Part shown: piece after piece, positions 25,152 through 35,100 of the stretch | Position numbering within the stretch: the first letter of the stretch is position 1 | Layout of the letters: the number at the start of each line of letters is the position of its first letter | Assembly (NCBI RefSeq): GCF_000455325.1 | Contig: NZ_HG322952.1 | Span: 1,351,281 to 1,415,280 of the forward strand | DNA length: 64,000 bases | From: Mycolicibacterium septicum DSM 44393 | GTDB lineage: Bacteria; Actinomycetota; Actinomycetes; Mycobacteriales; Mycobacteriaceae | Direction: 5' to 3' | The notes under the pieces: model-generated | Seen by the model: only the letters and a program-made list of their open reading frames with translations | Database searches by the model: none | Told to the model about the DNA's origin: nothing | Translations under genes and position numbers: made by a program

Positions 25152-26154
25152 CGCCGTCTCTGTCTACGTCCCTGTGGGTACGGACAGTCAAGGCCGCCCG
25201 AAACATCTGGCGACCGCAGCTTCCGAGATGCAGTCGGTCCACGAGATGGTGGAACTGGCCGGGCGCCAGATCGACGGCTCTGTACTGTCCGCGGCGGCGG
25301 ACAGCATGGCTGCCTCCTTCCATTGCGGCACCCTGTATCAGGGCGAACATTTCTGGCCGATACAGAATTCACTGCAACAGTCCCTGCTGGGCAGAACATC
25401 TGCCGGTTCCGCCACCGAGATCCGCCAGTTCTGCTCCGGCGGCCTGTACGGCGTGATGCTCGCCGATGCCGTGCTGCAGGCGGGTTGGGCCGGTGACTAT
25501 GCGATGGTGACCGGCGGCGACAGCATCTTCTACTTCGACCGGCACGAATATGCCGCCAGCCCGGCCACCGAAGGTTCGCTGCTGGGCGACAGCGGTTTCT
25601 GCGCGCTTCTGAACCGCGACCACGGGTTCGCCCGAGTCGTGTCTGCCGCCGCACGCTCCCACAACCCGTCCGCCGGCATGATGCACGGCAGAGCTGACGG
25701 CGCCATCGACGATCCGAAGTTTCCGACCTTGGAAGACTGGATCACCCGGTGGGAAGACTATGACCGACGCGGTCACGGCACGGTGAGAGACAACGCGATA
25801 GCCAGTTTTCGGGTGGCCGTCCAAACCGTGACCGAATGCTACGAACGCGCGGGCGTGCAGCCGGACGACATCGATTGGTTCGCCCCGTCGTTCATCGAGC
25901 CGAGCTACGTCACGGACATGCTCGCCAAACAGACCTTCCTGCAACCCACGCCCGGGCTGTACTCCTTCGCCGCACAATTCGGGCATCTGACCGTCTCAGA
26001 TTTCGGCGTGAACCTCGCCTATCTGATGAACAACAAGATGGCCAAAGTGGGCGACCTGGTGCTGCTGTTCGCCGCCGGGAATTTCGTCAACTGTGCCGCG
26101 GTGCTGCTGCGTATCGAGAAAGAGGTGACCCTCCCATTCAATATGCCGGCGTGA
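25138..26154 (+). CDS. KAS III (FabH)-like thiolase-fold protein
   Basis: A 338-residue thiolase-fold protein resembling 3-oxoacyl-ACP synthase III. The nucleophile Cys99 lies in EIRQFCSGGLYGVMLADAV, and the C-terminal GVNLAYLMNNKMAKVGDLVLLFAAGNF matches the FabH closing block. At the place of the catalytic His motif (PHQAN) the sequence reads PSFIEPS (250-256), and the GN motif is replaced by FGH (281-283). It may therefore be a non-condensing acyltransferase-like member. It overlaps the EspG-like gene, and I know of no such enzyme in reference ESX loci. Substrate unknown. Confidence 0.75.
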   Translation: MPYLDAVSVYVPVGTDSQGRPKHLATAASEMQSVHEMVELAGRQIDGSVLSAAADSMAASFHCGTLYQGEHFWPIQNSLQQSLLGRTSAGSATEIRQFCSGGLYGVMLADAVLQAGWAGDYAMVTGGDSIFYFDRHEYAASPATEGSLLGDSGFCALLNRDHGFARVVSAAARSHNPSAGMMHGRADGAIDDPKFPTLEDWITRWEDYDRRGHGTVRDNAIASFRVAVQTVTECYERAGVQPDDIDWFAPSFIEPSYVTDMLAKQTFLQPTPGLYSFAAQFGHLTVSDFGVNLAYLMNNKMAKVGDLVLLFAAGNFVNCAAVLLRIEKEVTLPFNMPA

Positions 26155-26196
26155 CATCGCGATTCACATGAACCACCACCGCAGAGGAGAAGACTG

Positions 26197-26517
26197 ATGA
26201 CCAACCCGTGGGGCGGCCTGGACGCCGACACCGTGAACAAGAAGCTCTACCTTGATCCGACTGTCATCTCAGAGGTCAACAGGGTCTTCGAACCGTACGA
26301 GGAGAGCCTCGAAACCCTCATCGGCGATTCCCTCGACGAGACCACGGGATACTTCGGGACACCGGAGAACCCGCTGGCGGTTCTGGTTCAGAAGGTCTTC
26401 GATGCCCGCGGCAAAGAGTTGACCGACTACCTGAAGGAGCAGTTGTCGCAGACGCAGGGCTTTGTCAAGACTGCCCGGGATGCGGCGGAGGCCATGCGGA
26501 CCTCCGAGAACGACTAG
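26197..26517 (+). CDS. small helical ESX-locus protein, unknown
   Basis: A 106-residue acidic helical protein (start TNPWGGLDADTVNKKLYLDP, later KELTDYLKEQLSQTQGFVKTARDAAEAM). I do not recognise a family. Its length, lack of Cys and location between substrate genes suggest an Esx- or EspC-like secreted helper or the partner of the WxG protein encoded 31 bp downstream. GAGGAGAAG lies just before ATG 26197. Confidence 0.65.
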   Translation: MTNPWGGLDADTVNKKLYLDPTVISEVNRVFEPYEESLETLIGDSLDETTGYFGTPENPLAVLVQKVFDARGKELTDYLKEQLSQTQGFVKTARDAAEAMRTSEND

Positions 26518-26548
26518 TAACAGCACGGACGGGACGGCGTAGAACACC

Positions 26549-28307
26549 ATGAGCGGCTTCGGCAATTACCTCGGCGCCACGATGGGCACGAGTACCAACG
26601 AAGAGGGCAAAAGTGGCGCCGTCTATGACAATGCCTTCGTCACCAACTCGAACTACCCCAAACGCGCCGCGCTGATCGGCGACGACGGCAAGTTCGTCCA
26701 GTTGGACTCAGATCTGCAGGACGAGAACAAAGTCGCCAAGTACCAACCGAACAGCGCCCTTCTCGGCGAAGTCCCCGGATTGATATCAGACAACAGCACG
26801 TACCTGGAGGTGCAGGACAAACTCTCCGGTCCCGAATCCCTGAACTGGGAGGGCAAGTCGTTCGTCTTCATGCGCAAGGAGAGGGACTCGCTCAATCCCG
26901 GCAAGATCGAACAGCTGGGCAAGGACTGGACGGAACACGGCGACACCCTGAAGACGACTTCCAAGGATTTCAAGGAGACCGTCAACAAGACGATCGAGGG
27001 AAAGTGGTCCGGTGAGAGTGCCTCGGCCGCCGAAACCGCGTCCAAGCAGGTCACCAAGACGTCGATCTACGATTTCACGCTGGCTTCCGACGCGATAGCC
27101 GACAGGCTCACCGTGCTCCACGACGCGTTCACCAGTCTTCGGGACCAGTTCCCCACCTATGCGAACGACCAGTTGATCGAAAAAGGTGATTTCGACAAGG
27201 CGAAGCTCGACGCGAAGATCGCCGATTTCAATTCCAAGTACCACATCGACGGCAGCGGCTACCTGCGCAACAACGATGACGGTTACGTGACCGCGGCCGA
27301 CGCACTCAAACAGCTGGACGAGATCAACCGCTCCATCGACGCCTATCAGAAGGCGGTTCAGCTGTTTCAGAACATCTACAACCCGACCGTCGAGGCGGTC
27401 ACGAAGAACTTCCCCAACCTGCCCACCCCGCCGAACATGAAGTACGGGGATCCGACCGCACCCGGCGGGCCCGGTGGACCCACCAGCCCCGGCGGGCCCG
27501 GTGGTGGCACCAGCCCGTTCAAACCGGGTGGCGGCAGCGGCATCAAGCCTTTCGACAAGTCGGACTTGGACAAGCTCAAAACAGACAAACCGACCGACCT
27601 CGACAAGTACAAGCCGATCGACCAAAAGCCCACGGACCAGACAGATTCCACGACCGATCCCATCAAGGATGCCCTCGACAACCTGACCGACCCGGTCAAG
27701 TCGGCCATCGACTCGGCCACCAACGCCGCCAAGGACGCGCTGGGCCAGGCGATGGACGCCGCCAAGAACGCTGCGGGGCAGAACCCATTGGGGCAGGGGC
27801 TCGGCGGCCCGCCCGAGGGCGTTCTCGGCCTCGGGCCGCAAAGGGCTCGGCGGCGCTGGTGCAGGCAAGGGAACGGGTGGCGCTGGTGGCGGAGTCCCGT
27901 TGCGCGGCATGCCGAGTGGCCTCCCGGCCACAGCACCCGCGACCACCGCGGCCAAGGTGACTGCCCCGGCCGCCGCCGCCGGCCTGGGTGCGGGAGCGGG
28001 CAGCCCCGGAGCGGGCGCCCCTGCTGCCGGCCAGCGCGGTGATCAGAACGGCAAGGGCCACCAGGTCAACAAGGCGCTGCGCCGCAAGAAGAACGGCAAG
28101 GACGTCATCGGCGACTCGGACGCATCGGTGCCCGTGGTCGGCGCGAACGAGGAAGCCGAACAGCCGGAGAGCGCACCCGTCGAACAGTCCGAGTTCCGTC
28201 GTCGCGTTCCGCAGCGGGACGGCACCTGGCAGCCCAACTCGGCGGTCCAGCCCGGTCCGGCTCGCCCCGCTCGCCCGCAACAGTTCACGCAGGAACGCTC
28301 GGAGTGA
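26549..28307 (+). pseudogene. WxG-domain ESX substrate interrupted by a frameshift
   Basis: The first frame (26549 onward) encodes a helical domain with a WxG turn (GKWSGESASAAETASKQ, near residue 152) and a Pro/Gly/Lys/Asp-rich linker. Past about 27840 that frame turns into Arg/Trp/Cys-rich nonsense ending at 28042. The +1 frame, open from before 27840 to 28307, continues naturally (KGLGGAGAGKGTGGAGGGVP, then SEFRRRVPQRDGTWQPN). One extra base near GGGCCGCAAAGGG (27834-27845) explains it. Corrected length is about 585 residues, like EspA/Rv3899c-type secreted proteins. It may be a sequencing error or a real disruption. Confidence 0.8.
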
Positions 28308-28311
28308 CGCT

Positions 28312-28608
28312 TCAGGGTTTGTCTTGTTGTTCCAGAGCGTCGGCGGTGATCCGCAGGCCATCGGCGTAGTAGTCGAGCAGGTTGGTCTTGGCGGTGATCG
28401 ACCCGTCCACCCAGTCCAGCTGCGCTTTATAGCCTTTGGAGCCGTCGGCGAATCTGTTGCCGATCTTGTCATGCCCCCAGGCTTCGCCTTCACCGCTGAG
28501 CATCTGCATCAGTGCTGACTGCACGGCTTTCATGTCATTGCTGACGAAGGCGAGATACTGCGCGGTACCGCGCAACTCGGACGGCGTGACGCCCAGCGGT
28601 ACGGTCAT
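28312..28608 (-). CDS. WXG100-like protein of the duplicated toxin cassette
   Basis: A 98-residue protein with W44 in GEAWGHDKIGNRF, a WXG100-like turn of the form found in actinobacterial ESX toxin operons, where the Trp is followed by a G-x-D-x-x-G pattern. The C-terminal half (LDWVDGSITAKTNLLDYYADGLRITADALEQQ) is a long helix. It is a clear paralogue of the protein at 49788-50084. ATG 28608 overlaps the stop of the upstream YbaB gene. It probably forms the Esx partner of the adjacent translocation-domain protein. Confidence 0.82.
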   Translation of the reverse strand: MTVPLGVTPSELRGTAQYLAFVSNDMKAVQSALMQMLSGEGEAWGHDKIGNRFADGSKGYKAQLDWVDGSITAKTNLLDYYADGLRITADALEQQDKP

Positions 28609-29051
28609 CGCACACTCCTCACAGTGGGGTATTCGTCGGGTTCTTCTCCGCCGTCGTGATGCCGCGCGGGCACAACGGGCGACAACAGATCCCTGATGTC
28701 AGGAGCTCCGTCGACAATGTCCGACAGCGAGGGCATCTCCTCCCGCCGCTGAGCCAGCGGTGCAAGGAGTTCAGCGACTTTCGACTCGACGTCGCGGGCG
28801 GCCTCCTGGGCCGCGGCGGTGATGTGCCATCCCAGGTCGGTCAGATCATGGTCATCCAAATAGGCTTCGTCGACCGCCGTCCGGGTGACGACACCGTCGG
28901 CGTTCACCGTGACCGTGACTGTCCCATCGGCCCGAGTGGCCGATGCGGACAAAGCCGCCCGCGCATCCTCGACGGCAGCCAGCTCGGCGAATTGTTCCTG
29001 CACGAGTGCAAGAGCATTGATGAGTTCATGCCGTGCCGCATCGTTGTCCAT
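28605..29051 (-). CDS. YbaB/EbfC-like protein of the duplicated cassette
   Basis: A 148-residue YbaB-like protein: helix (ALALVQEQFAELAAVEDARAAL), hairpin (ADGTVTVTVNADGVVTRTAV), then HITAAAQEAARDVESKVAELL, and a C-terminal acidic tail with MPSLSDIVDGAPDIRDLLSPV. It is paralogous to the protein at 50089-50550, which shares the same PSLSD tail motif. YbaB-like proteins accompany ESX toxin genes and may stabilise or chaperone the substrate. It overlaps the WXG100-like gene. Confidence 0.8.
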   Translation of the reverse strand: MDNDAARHELINALALVQEQFAELAAVEDARAALSASATRADGTVTVTVNADGVVTRTAVDEAYLDDHDLTDLGWHITAAAQEAARDVESKVAELLAPLAQRREEMPSLSDIVDGAPDIRDLLSPVVPARHHDGGEEPDEYPTVRSVR

Positions 29052-29053
29052 GT

Positions 29054-29995
29054 TCAGTCCCCGTCTCCCCCACTGGCCGCCGCGGCACCGCCACCATCGG
29101 GGGTCGACGCCTTGGTGCTCCGTGCAGCAGCGCGGCCCCGAACCCCGCCGGTGACCGCGGTAGGCACCGATCCGAGGACGGAAACCGGGTCGATCTCGCT
29201 GCCGGTGGCCAGTGCCCCGGTCACTTTCTTGGACATGCCTGCGACGTATCCGACAGCCGCACCCTTGACCGCCGAATTGCCCACCAGCCGCTGGCCGTAG
29301 ATGCTGACCGTGCCCTGGGTGGCACCGCCGACGGAGTTGGCCAGAGCGACGGTTCCGAGCCTGTCCCAGTCGTATCCGTTCTGATGTCCCTTGGACTGCT
29401 GGATGTTCTGGATGAACAGTTCCTGCCCGAGCGCCTCAGCCGCCTCGACGCCGGACTTCTTGATGATCCGGTGCACCGTCGTCTTCGTCATGGCCTTGCC
29501 CAGGTCAGTCATGACATCTTTGAGCAGTACCGACACCATCCGCTGGATCGCGGCGGATGTCGTCGTCTCGATGAGGGGGATCTCGGCTGCCGATGCGCCG
29601 AAGGTCACCGAGGTCTGAGCCAGTGCCCAGGAGATCTCGAATGCCGCGATCGCCAGTGAGGTCAGAATCTGGAGCTTGGTGTATTCGATGTTCTTGCCGG
29701 TACTTTCGGCAAGCGTGCCGAGCGCGGCCATCGCATCGGCGAGTTTGTCGACCGTGGCGTCACCGTCGAACAACATCGCGAACTGCTTGTCCGCGGCCCC
29801 CGCGGTCACGCCCTGCAGGACCGAACTCGTGCTGGCCCGCATCCGGTTCAGTTCGGGTATCAGATCTCTCAATTGTTCGGCGCGGTCGCCCCATTCACCG
29901 CCGATGCGGTACATGGCATCCTCGTCGCCTTTGGGCCATTGCGAGCCGACCAGGTAGGACACCCACTGTAAAGGCCCGGGAATCTGCAGGGTCAC
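29054..29995 (-). CDS. CpnT-type N-terminal translocation domain without a toxin
   Basis: A 313-residue protein matching the first 300 residues of the giant toxin: LQWVSYLVGSQWPKGDE, then DKQFAMLFDGDATVDKLADAM, then FGASAAEIPLIETTTSAAIQ and ELFIQNIQQSKGHQNG, ending in an Ala/Gly-rich tail. This is the helical N-terminal domain of actinobacterial ESX toxins, but no effector follows. I chose GTG 29995 because it aligns with the giant's GTG start (both read x-x-x-QIP then LQWVSYL) and has GGGGGA upstream; ATG 30007 and 30040 are longer alternatives. Confidence 0.82.
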   Translation of the reverse strand: MTLQIPGPLQWVSYLVGSQWPKGDEDAMYRIGGEWGDRAEQLRDLIPELNRMRASTSSVLQGVTAGAADKQFAMLFDGDATVDKLADAMAALGTLAESTGKNIEYTKLQILTSLAIAAFEISWALAQTSVTFGASAAEIPLIETTTSAAIQRMVSVLLKDVMTDLGKAMTKTTVHRIIKKSGVEAAEALGQELFIQNIQQSKGHQNGYDWDRLGTVALANSVGGATQGTVSIYGQRLVGNSAVKGAAVGYVAGMSKKVTGALATGSEIDPVSVLGSVPTAVTGGVRGRAAARSTKASTPDGGGAAAASGGDGD

Positions 29996-30112
29996 GCGAT
30001 CCCCCATCGGCGAAAAGTTCCGTGCAGCATTGAAATTCAACGCTATTGCGCGCTACCGCACACCGCCATTTCTGACGGCCTTGTTCGCCGAGAGTTCAGC
30101 TACCCGCCAGTT

Positions 30113-31651
30113 CTAAGTCAGAAGACCCGCCAGGCTCAGCTGGTTGGCCGCGGCATAGACCTGTGCATCGGGACGATCACCGAAAATCGCCGCGACGTCA
30201 TCGACGGTGGCGGTGCGATCGGCGGCAAGCTCCAACAGGGCCTGGCAGCGGTCGACCGTGGTGGCGCCGGTTTGGGACACCATGTCGGCCACCGTGGCCT
30301 CCGGGGTCCAGATGGCCGGGAACGGCACGTCGAGCTCGCCTGAGGTGTCGGTTCCGCCGCGATACCACTGACCGTTCGACCACCAGAAGCAGAAACTCAG
30401 CAGCCCATTGCGATTTCGGGTGTTCAGCACCGAATCGTTGACCCAGGCGGGCGCTCCCCCATACAGGTCGGGCAGCGGACCGCCGCCGTTGTAGGCGGCC
30501 TCGAGCAACTCGGAATTCCATTTGCCACCGGAGAGCACCGCACGGTCACCGGGCAGCAGGAACAGCGTCGACCCGCTGCGGACATCGCTCTCGAACCAGG
30601 CGTACCCGGGATAGATGCGTGGCCCCCAGCCCGACCCGCTACCTGCGTAGGCAGCCGACAGCACCGCCCAGCGGGCCAGCAGCTCGGGAAGCGGCGGGAT
30701 CTGTTCTGTGACGACGGCTTCGCGACCGGCATCCTTGTCGGCGGCGGCCGCGGCCGCGGCCTGGGCGGCGTCGCGCCCCTGCGCGTCGGGTCCGGCGGTG
30801 TAGCCGGCCAGCCACACCGGCACCTGCGCACGTGGGTAGGCGTCGAGGTCGTTGCGATAGTGCTCGGCCGCCACGATCTGGTCCTCCGGGAACGGCTCGT
30901 CGCCGTAGTCGTAGTCGACCGTCGCCTCGCCGCGATTGTTGACGTTCAGCAACAGCCGCCACCACGGCCCGGCACTCATGCGGGCCGCGACTTCGCGTTG
31001 TTGGCGCACCAGGTCGGCGATCGACTGGGGCACCGGGACCAAGCCGGTTCGGTCCTGGGCCCAGAACTGCACCTGGGCGATCTGAGAGGTGACGGTGAAG
31101 GCGAACACCGCCGAGAACTCGTCCCAGCCTTCCGGACCGAGCTGGGCCAGCTGCTGCACGATCGAGTCGATGAGGCGGGACGCCTCCTCGGCCGTCGCGG
31201 TGTCTGAACTGGTCGGTGCATCGCCCACCGGTGCGGGTGGCTCGTCGACGATCGTGAAGTCGGCGATCGCGCCCGGGTCGTCGGCAGCCGCCAACCGGAA
31301 CTGCTTCTCGAACTCGGCCATGAAGGCCGCCTCCTCGGAGCCGGCGCCGTTGGACTGAGCTCCGCCATTGGTTCGGACCGCGGGTTCCTGTGCGGTGAAC
31401 GCATCCCGCGCCTGCTGCGGCGGGATCGACGACGACACCTCTTCGATGCGCCCGGAGTCACCCACCAGGAAGATCGACCGTCCGACCGGGATGTCGAGGA
31501 AGGCCATCGGGTCGCTGTCGTCGATGTCGACCGGTGCGTACACACTCCAGCCCTTGTCGAAGCGATCAGCCGCCAGACCTTCGGTCGGATAGTCGAGCCC
31601 CCTGGACCTGATCCAGTTCGTGACCAACGAGATTGCCTGTGCCGCTTCCAT
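30113..31651 (-). CDS. multi-domain candidate immunity protein (polyimmunity)
   Basis: A 512-residue cytosolic-looking protein with no signal peptide. Residues 1-90 (SLVTNWIRSRGLDY, then SIFLVGDSGRIEEVSS) resemble the YrhB/Imm35 immunity fold. Residues about 175-290 (GWDEFSAVFAFTVTSQIAQ, then WWRLLLNVNNRGEATVDYDY and EPFPEDQIVAAEHYRNDL) resemble YezG-like immunity domains. The last 180 residues carry a further module with WYRGGTDTSGELDVPFPAIW. Immunity proteins lie directly downstream of their toxin in polymorphic toxin operons, as here. Which giant-protein module it would neutralise is unknown. Confidence 0.65.
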   Translation of the reverse strand: MEAAQAISLVTNWIRSRGLDYPTEGLAADRFDKGWSVYAPVDIDDSDPMAFLDIPVGRSIFLVGDSGRIEEVSSSIPPQQARDAFTAQEPAVRTNGGAQSNGAGSEEAAFMAEFEKQFRLAAADDPGAIADFTIVDEPPAPVGDAPTSSDTATAEEASRLIDSIVQQLAQLGPEGWDEFSAVFAFTVTSQIAQVQFWAQDRTGLVPVPQSIADLVRQQREVAARMSAGPWWRLLLNVNNRGEATVDYDYGDEPFPEDQIVAAEHYRNDLDAYPRAQVPVWLAGYTAGPDAQGRDAAQAAAAAAADKDAGREAVVTEQIPPLPELLARWAVLSAAYAGSGSGWGPRIYPGYAWFESDVRSGSTLFLLPGDRAVLSGGKWNSELLEAAYNGGGPLPDLYGGAPAWVNDSVLNTRNRNGLLSFCFWWSNGQWYRGGTDTSGELDVPFPAIWTPEATVADMVSQTGATTVDRCQALLELAADRTATVDDVAAIFGDRPDAQVYAAANQLSLAGLLT

Positions 31652-31657
31652 TGCCCC

Positions 31658-31894
31658 CTACCTTCCCAGCTTCTGCTGTTCGGCTTCGATTTCGTCGGCC
31701 AGCGCCGAGCGTTCGGCCTGTTGGCGTGCCAGCAGCCCGGCGCTGAATGCGGTCCAGGCGGCGTCCTGCTCCGGCGTCATCTGAGCGCCGTGCACCTCGG
31801 ATTCGACATCCGGGTGGTGGTCCAGGAACTGGTTGAACAGCGCACCCATCTCCCGGCTGTGCCTGCGGTTGAGCTCGATCCGTCGCGGGTCCAT
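31658..31894 (-). CDS. small helical protein, possible immunity factor
   Basis: A 78-residue polar helical protein (RRIELNRRHSREMGALFNQF, then AWTAFSAGLLARQQAERSAL). I do not recognise a family. It sits between the giant toxin and the large immunity-like gene with gaps of two and six bases, so it is part of the same transcript. Immunity or chaperone role is inferred from position only. Confidence 0.65.
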   Translation of the reverse strand: MDPRRIELNRRHSREMGALFNQFLDHHPDVESEVHGAQMTPEQDAAWTAFSAGLLARQQAERSALADEIEAEQQKLGR

Positions 31895-31896
31895 AC

Positions 31897-32154
31897 CTAC
31901 TCCTCGTCACCCTCGTACAGCGCCAACTGGTCGAAGACCACCAACGCCACCCGGTCCGGGTCATCGGTCGGGTGCACCCGCAGCGTGTGGTGTGGGTTCG
32001 GCGCATCGTCGACGATGATCACGCTCTTTATCCCGGCCGGGAGGTTCGCCGGCCAGTCGATCTCGTCGGTGGGTTCCTCGACCAGCACATGCGCGCGCTT
32101 TCCGCGCAGGCCGGTCTGGTCGTACCGCAACGGCGTGGGCTTCTGGCTGCTCAT
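31897..32154 (-). CDS. small beta-rich protein, possible immunity factor
   Basis: An 85-residue acidic, beta-rich protein (GKRAHVLVEEPTDEIDWP, then GIKSVIIVDDAPNPHHTLRV and RVALVVFDQLALYEG). No known family recognised. Its start overlaps the end of the giant toxin gene by four bases, the place typically held by a cognate immunity gene. It is the first candidate to test against the toxin's C-terminal modules. Confidence 0.7.
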   Translation of the reverse strand: MSSQKPTPLRYDQTGLRGKRAHVLVEEPTDEIDWPANLPAGIKSVIIVDDAPNPHHTLRVHPTDDPDRVALVVFDQLALYEGDEE

Positions 32155-35100
32155 GTGGTGTCCTCTTCCTGATCCTGCGGACGGTCGTCGTCGGGCCCCC
32201 TCATGGGCGGCAGATCGGGCGGATTGTCCGGATCGATGCCGAGACCTGCGTTCACACTGCCACGGCTGCGGGTGGAGCTGGCAACGATGGCCTCGTAGAT
32301 CTCATCGCCGACGCGTCCCTTGGCGCGGTTTCGTTCCACGAGCTCGTCGAAGGTGGGGTTCGGTTCATTTTCGTTGAGCCATTCGGCCAGCTGCCGGTCC
32401 GACATCAGGGAGCGGGTCCAGCTGCGGATGGTCGCTCTCATCCCGTACATCGTCCTGGCCCGTTCCTCGGCGCCGACGCCGTCGCGCAGGAGTTGGTCCC
32501 GAAGCTCCCGCATCCGCAGTTCGTACGTGGTGTAGACGGTGCGGGTCTCCTCGTCGGACAAGGTCCCTGCCGAGTAGTGACTGTGCGTGGCACCGTCGAT
32601 GATGGCTTCGTAGACGGCGTCGCCCGACAGTCCCTTACGTTCGTACCGCGCGACCAGATCCTCGAACGACGGATTGCTCTCGTTCGCCGACAGCCAGTCG
32701 GCGGCCGGGCGGTTCTCCATCAACTCCCGGGTCCAGGCGCGCAGCGAGCTGCGCAGGCCCGCCAGGGTCCTGGCGCGGTCCTCCGCGCTGACGCCGTCGC
32801 GGATCATCTGCTCGTTGAGCGCCCGCAGCCCGAGTTCGAACTGCGAGTACACCGCGCCGGTCTCGATGTCGGTCAGACTGCCCGGGGCCATGCGGCTGTG
32901 GGTGGAGGTGTCGACGATCGCTTCGTAGATCGCATCCCCGGTCAGACCGCGCTCGGTGTTACGCGCGACCAGGTCCTCGAAGGTCGGGTTGGTTGTGTTG
33001 CGCGACAGGAACTCTGCGGCGTCCCGGTTGCTCATGAGCTGATAGGTCCAGGTGCGCAGCGAATTCCGGAGTTCGGACAGTTGCCGGGCACGTTCCTCGG
33101 CGCTGACGCCGTTGCGCGTCAGTTCTTCGTTGAGCTGACGCAGCTTGCTCTCTCCGTCGCTGAACACCCCGATCGCCTGGCCCTCCGACAGGGAGCCCGG
33201 TGCGAGGTCGGGCAGGCCGAGTTGACCGACGGGATCAATCACCGGAGCCGACAGGTACTTCACCAAGTCGATCGAGGTGTTCTCCAGCAGTCGGCGGCCC
33301 AGATCAGGTTCAGCCTCAGTTTCCAGGATCGCGAGATCGATGGGCTCGGGCAGACGGGGGTTGTCGACTTCCAATTTCGGCAGCATGTCGTCGAGCAACG
33401 CCCGGCCCTCGGCGCTGAGCCCGTCATACATGTCCTCGGCCCGCATCTTGATCTGGTCCAACGCACCCTGCAGGTTCTCGAGATCAGGACCCCAGGTGAA
33501 CCCGCGACGCGCCCACGCGTTGCTTCCCTGCCCCTCTGAAGTCAGTTCGATCCGGTGCACTCCGGAGCGCACGTAGTAGCGCTCCAGTTCGGCCGACAGC
33601 GCCTTGGAGAAACCTTCACCCCGGTCCTGTTCCCGGACGATCGACATCAGCGTGTTCTCGACGACGAGGTTGCCGTCCTCGTCGCGATAGAACGCCCGAT
33701 CGACGGAACCGATCTCGTTGTCGCCGTTCAGGATTGTCCCCGAGAGGAGGGCCTGGCCGGTGTCAGGCGATGCCTCACCCCGGAACTCGACGCGGTACGG
33801 ACCGTACGTTCCGGACAGATCTTCGGCGAGTTGTCGCACGCGCTGAGGATCGAGGTTGTCGACCACGTCGCCGAGCGAATCCGGTTCTCGTGGGGCGCCC
33901 TTGACATCGCCGACGGAGTCGGCGGCACCCAGGCGCAACGGCACGTCGTGCAAAGGGTTCACCGCATCGCCATTGGCGTCGAGATAGCCGACTGCGGTGC
34001 GGTCGACCGCACCCTGACCCCAGTGCGGCGGCCATCCCGAACGCTGCCCGGTCTCCCGGTCGATCAGATAGATCTCATCGCCGTCGTTGACCGCGAGGTA
34101 TGCATGCCCGCCACTGCGTCCGCCCCGCCAGCGCGACGTCACCACCGCCGAGGAGCCGTCGCCCAGTTGCCGCAGCGTCTGTTCCACTTCGGCGTAGGTG
34201 GCAAATCGCGACGAGGATCCGACAGCTTCGTACAGTGCCCGGGCCGGTACACCGGTGCGGGTGGGTTCGACGTCGACCCGGTAGTCGCGGCCGTAGCGCT
34301 CCGACAACCGGTCCGCGACATCGAGTGCGCAGTTCTGCACGGGGTTCTGCGCCTCGGCGGTGGCAAGGAGGCCTTGGACGTCACCGATCCCATAGCCGGC
34401 ATCGGAGTCGACGTATCTGACGGCGTGCCAGTTGGTGTTGGTGAGCAGCCTTTGGCCCAGGTCGGGATGGCCGGGAGCGGTCAGGCGGGCCAGGTCGATG
34501 GGCTCTGGCAGGCGTGGGTGGTCGGGTTCGAGCCGGTGGACAACCTCGTCGAGAACGGCCTGCGCCTCGGGGCCGACCTGTGCCCGCAGCTTCTGGGCGG
34601 AGCTCTTGATGCTGACGAGTGAATCCTGCAGTTTCGCTGTGTCCGGCGCCCAGCCGAAACCCCAACTGGCCCAGGCGTACGCGCCGTCCCAGGCGGCTTC
34701 CATCTCGATCCGGTCGACGCCCGAGTGCACATAGTAGGGCTCCAACTGTTTGGCCAGGGCCTTGGAGAATCCCTTTCCGCGATGGGATGCACTGGTGATC
34801 TCGATCATCCCGTGGAAGGCGACCAGATTGCCCCCGGCGTCACGGTGATACGACCAGTAGATGGTTCCGATGCGCTTGCCGTCGCTCAGGATGTAGCCGG
34901 CGATCCCCGTGGCCTCGTCCGGCACCCGCTGCAGCTCGACCCGGAACGGCCCGTACACCCCGGAGAGATCCTGAGCCATCTGGTGTACCCGTTGCTGATC
35001 CGCCGCGTTGTCGACGACATCGCCGACAGGTTCGGCATACCGACTGTCCACCTGACGGGCGGCGGGATCCTGACCGCGGTACTCCTGTTGCCTCGCCGGG

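Noticed and set aside
27900..28307. A separate 135-residue gene after the WxG-domain protein.
   Set aside because: Its frame stays open and natural upstream of the ATG at 27906 and joins the previous gene through a single-base shift, so it is the tail of that gene.
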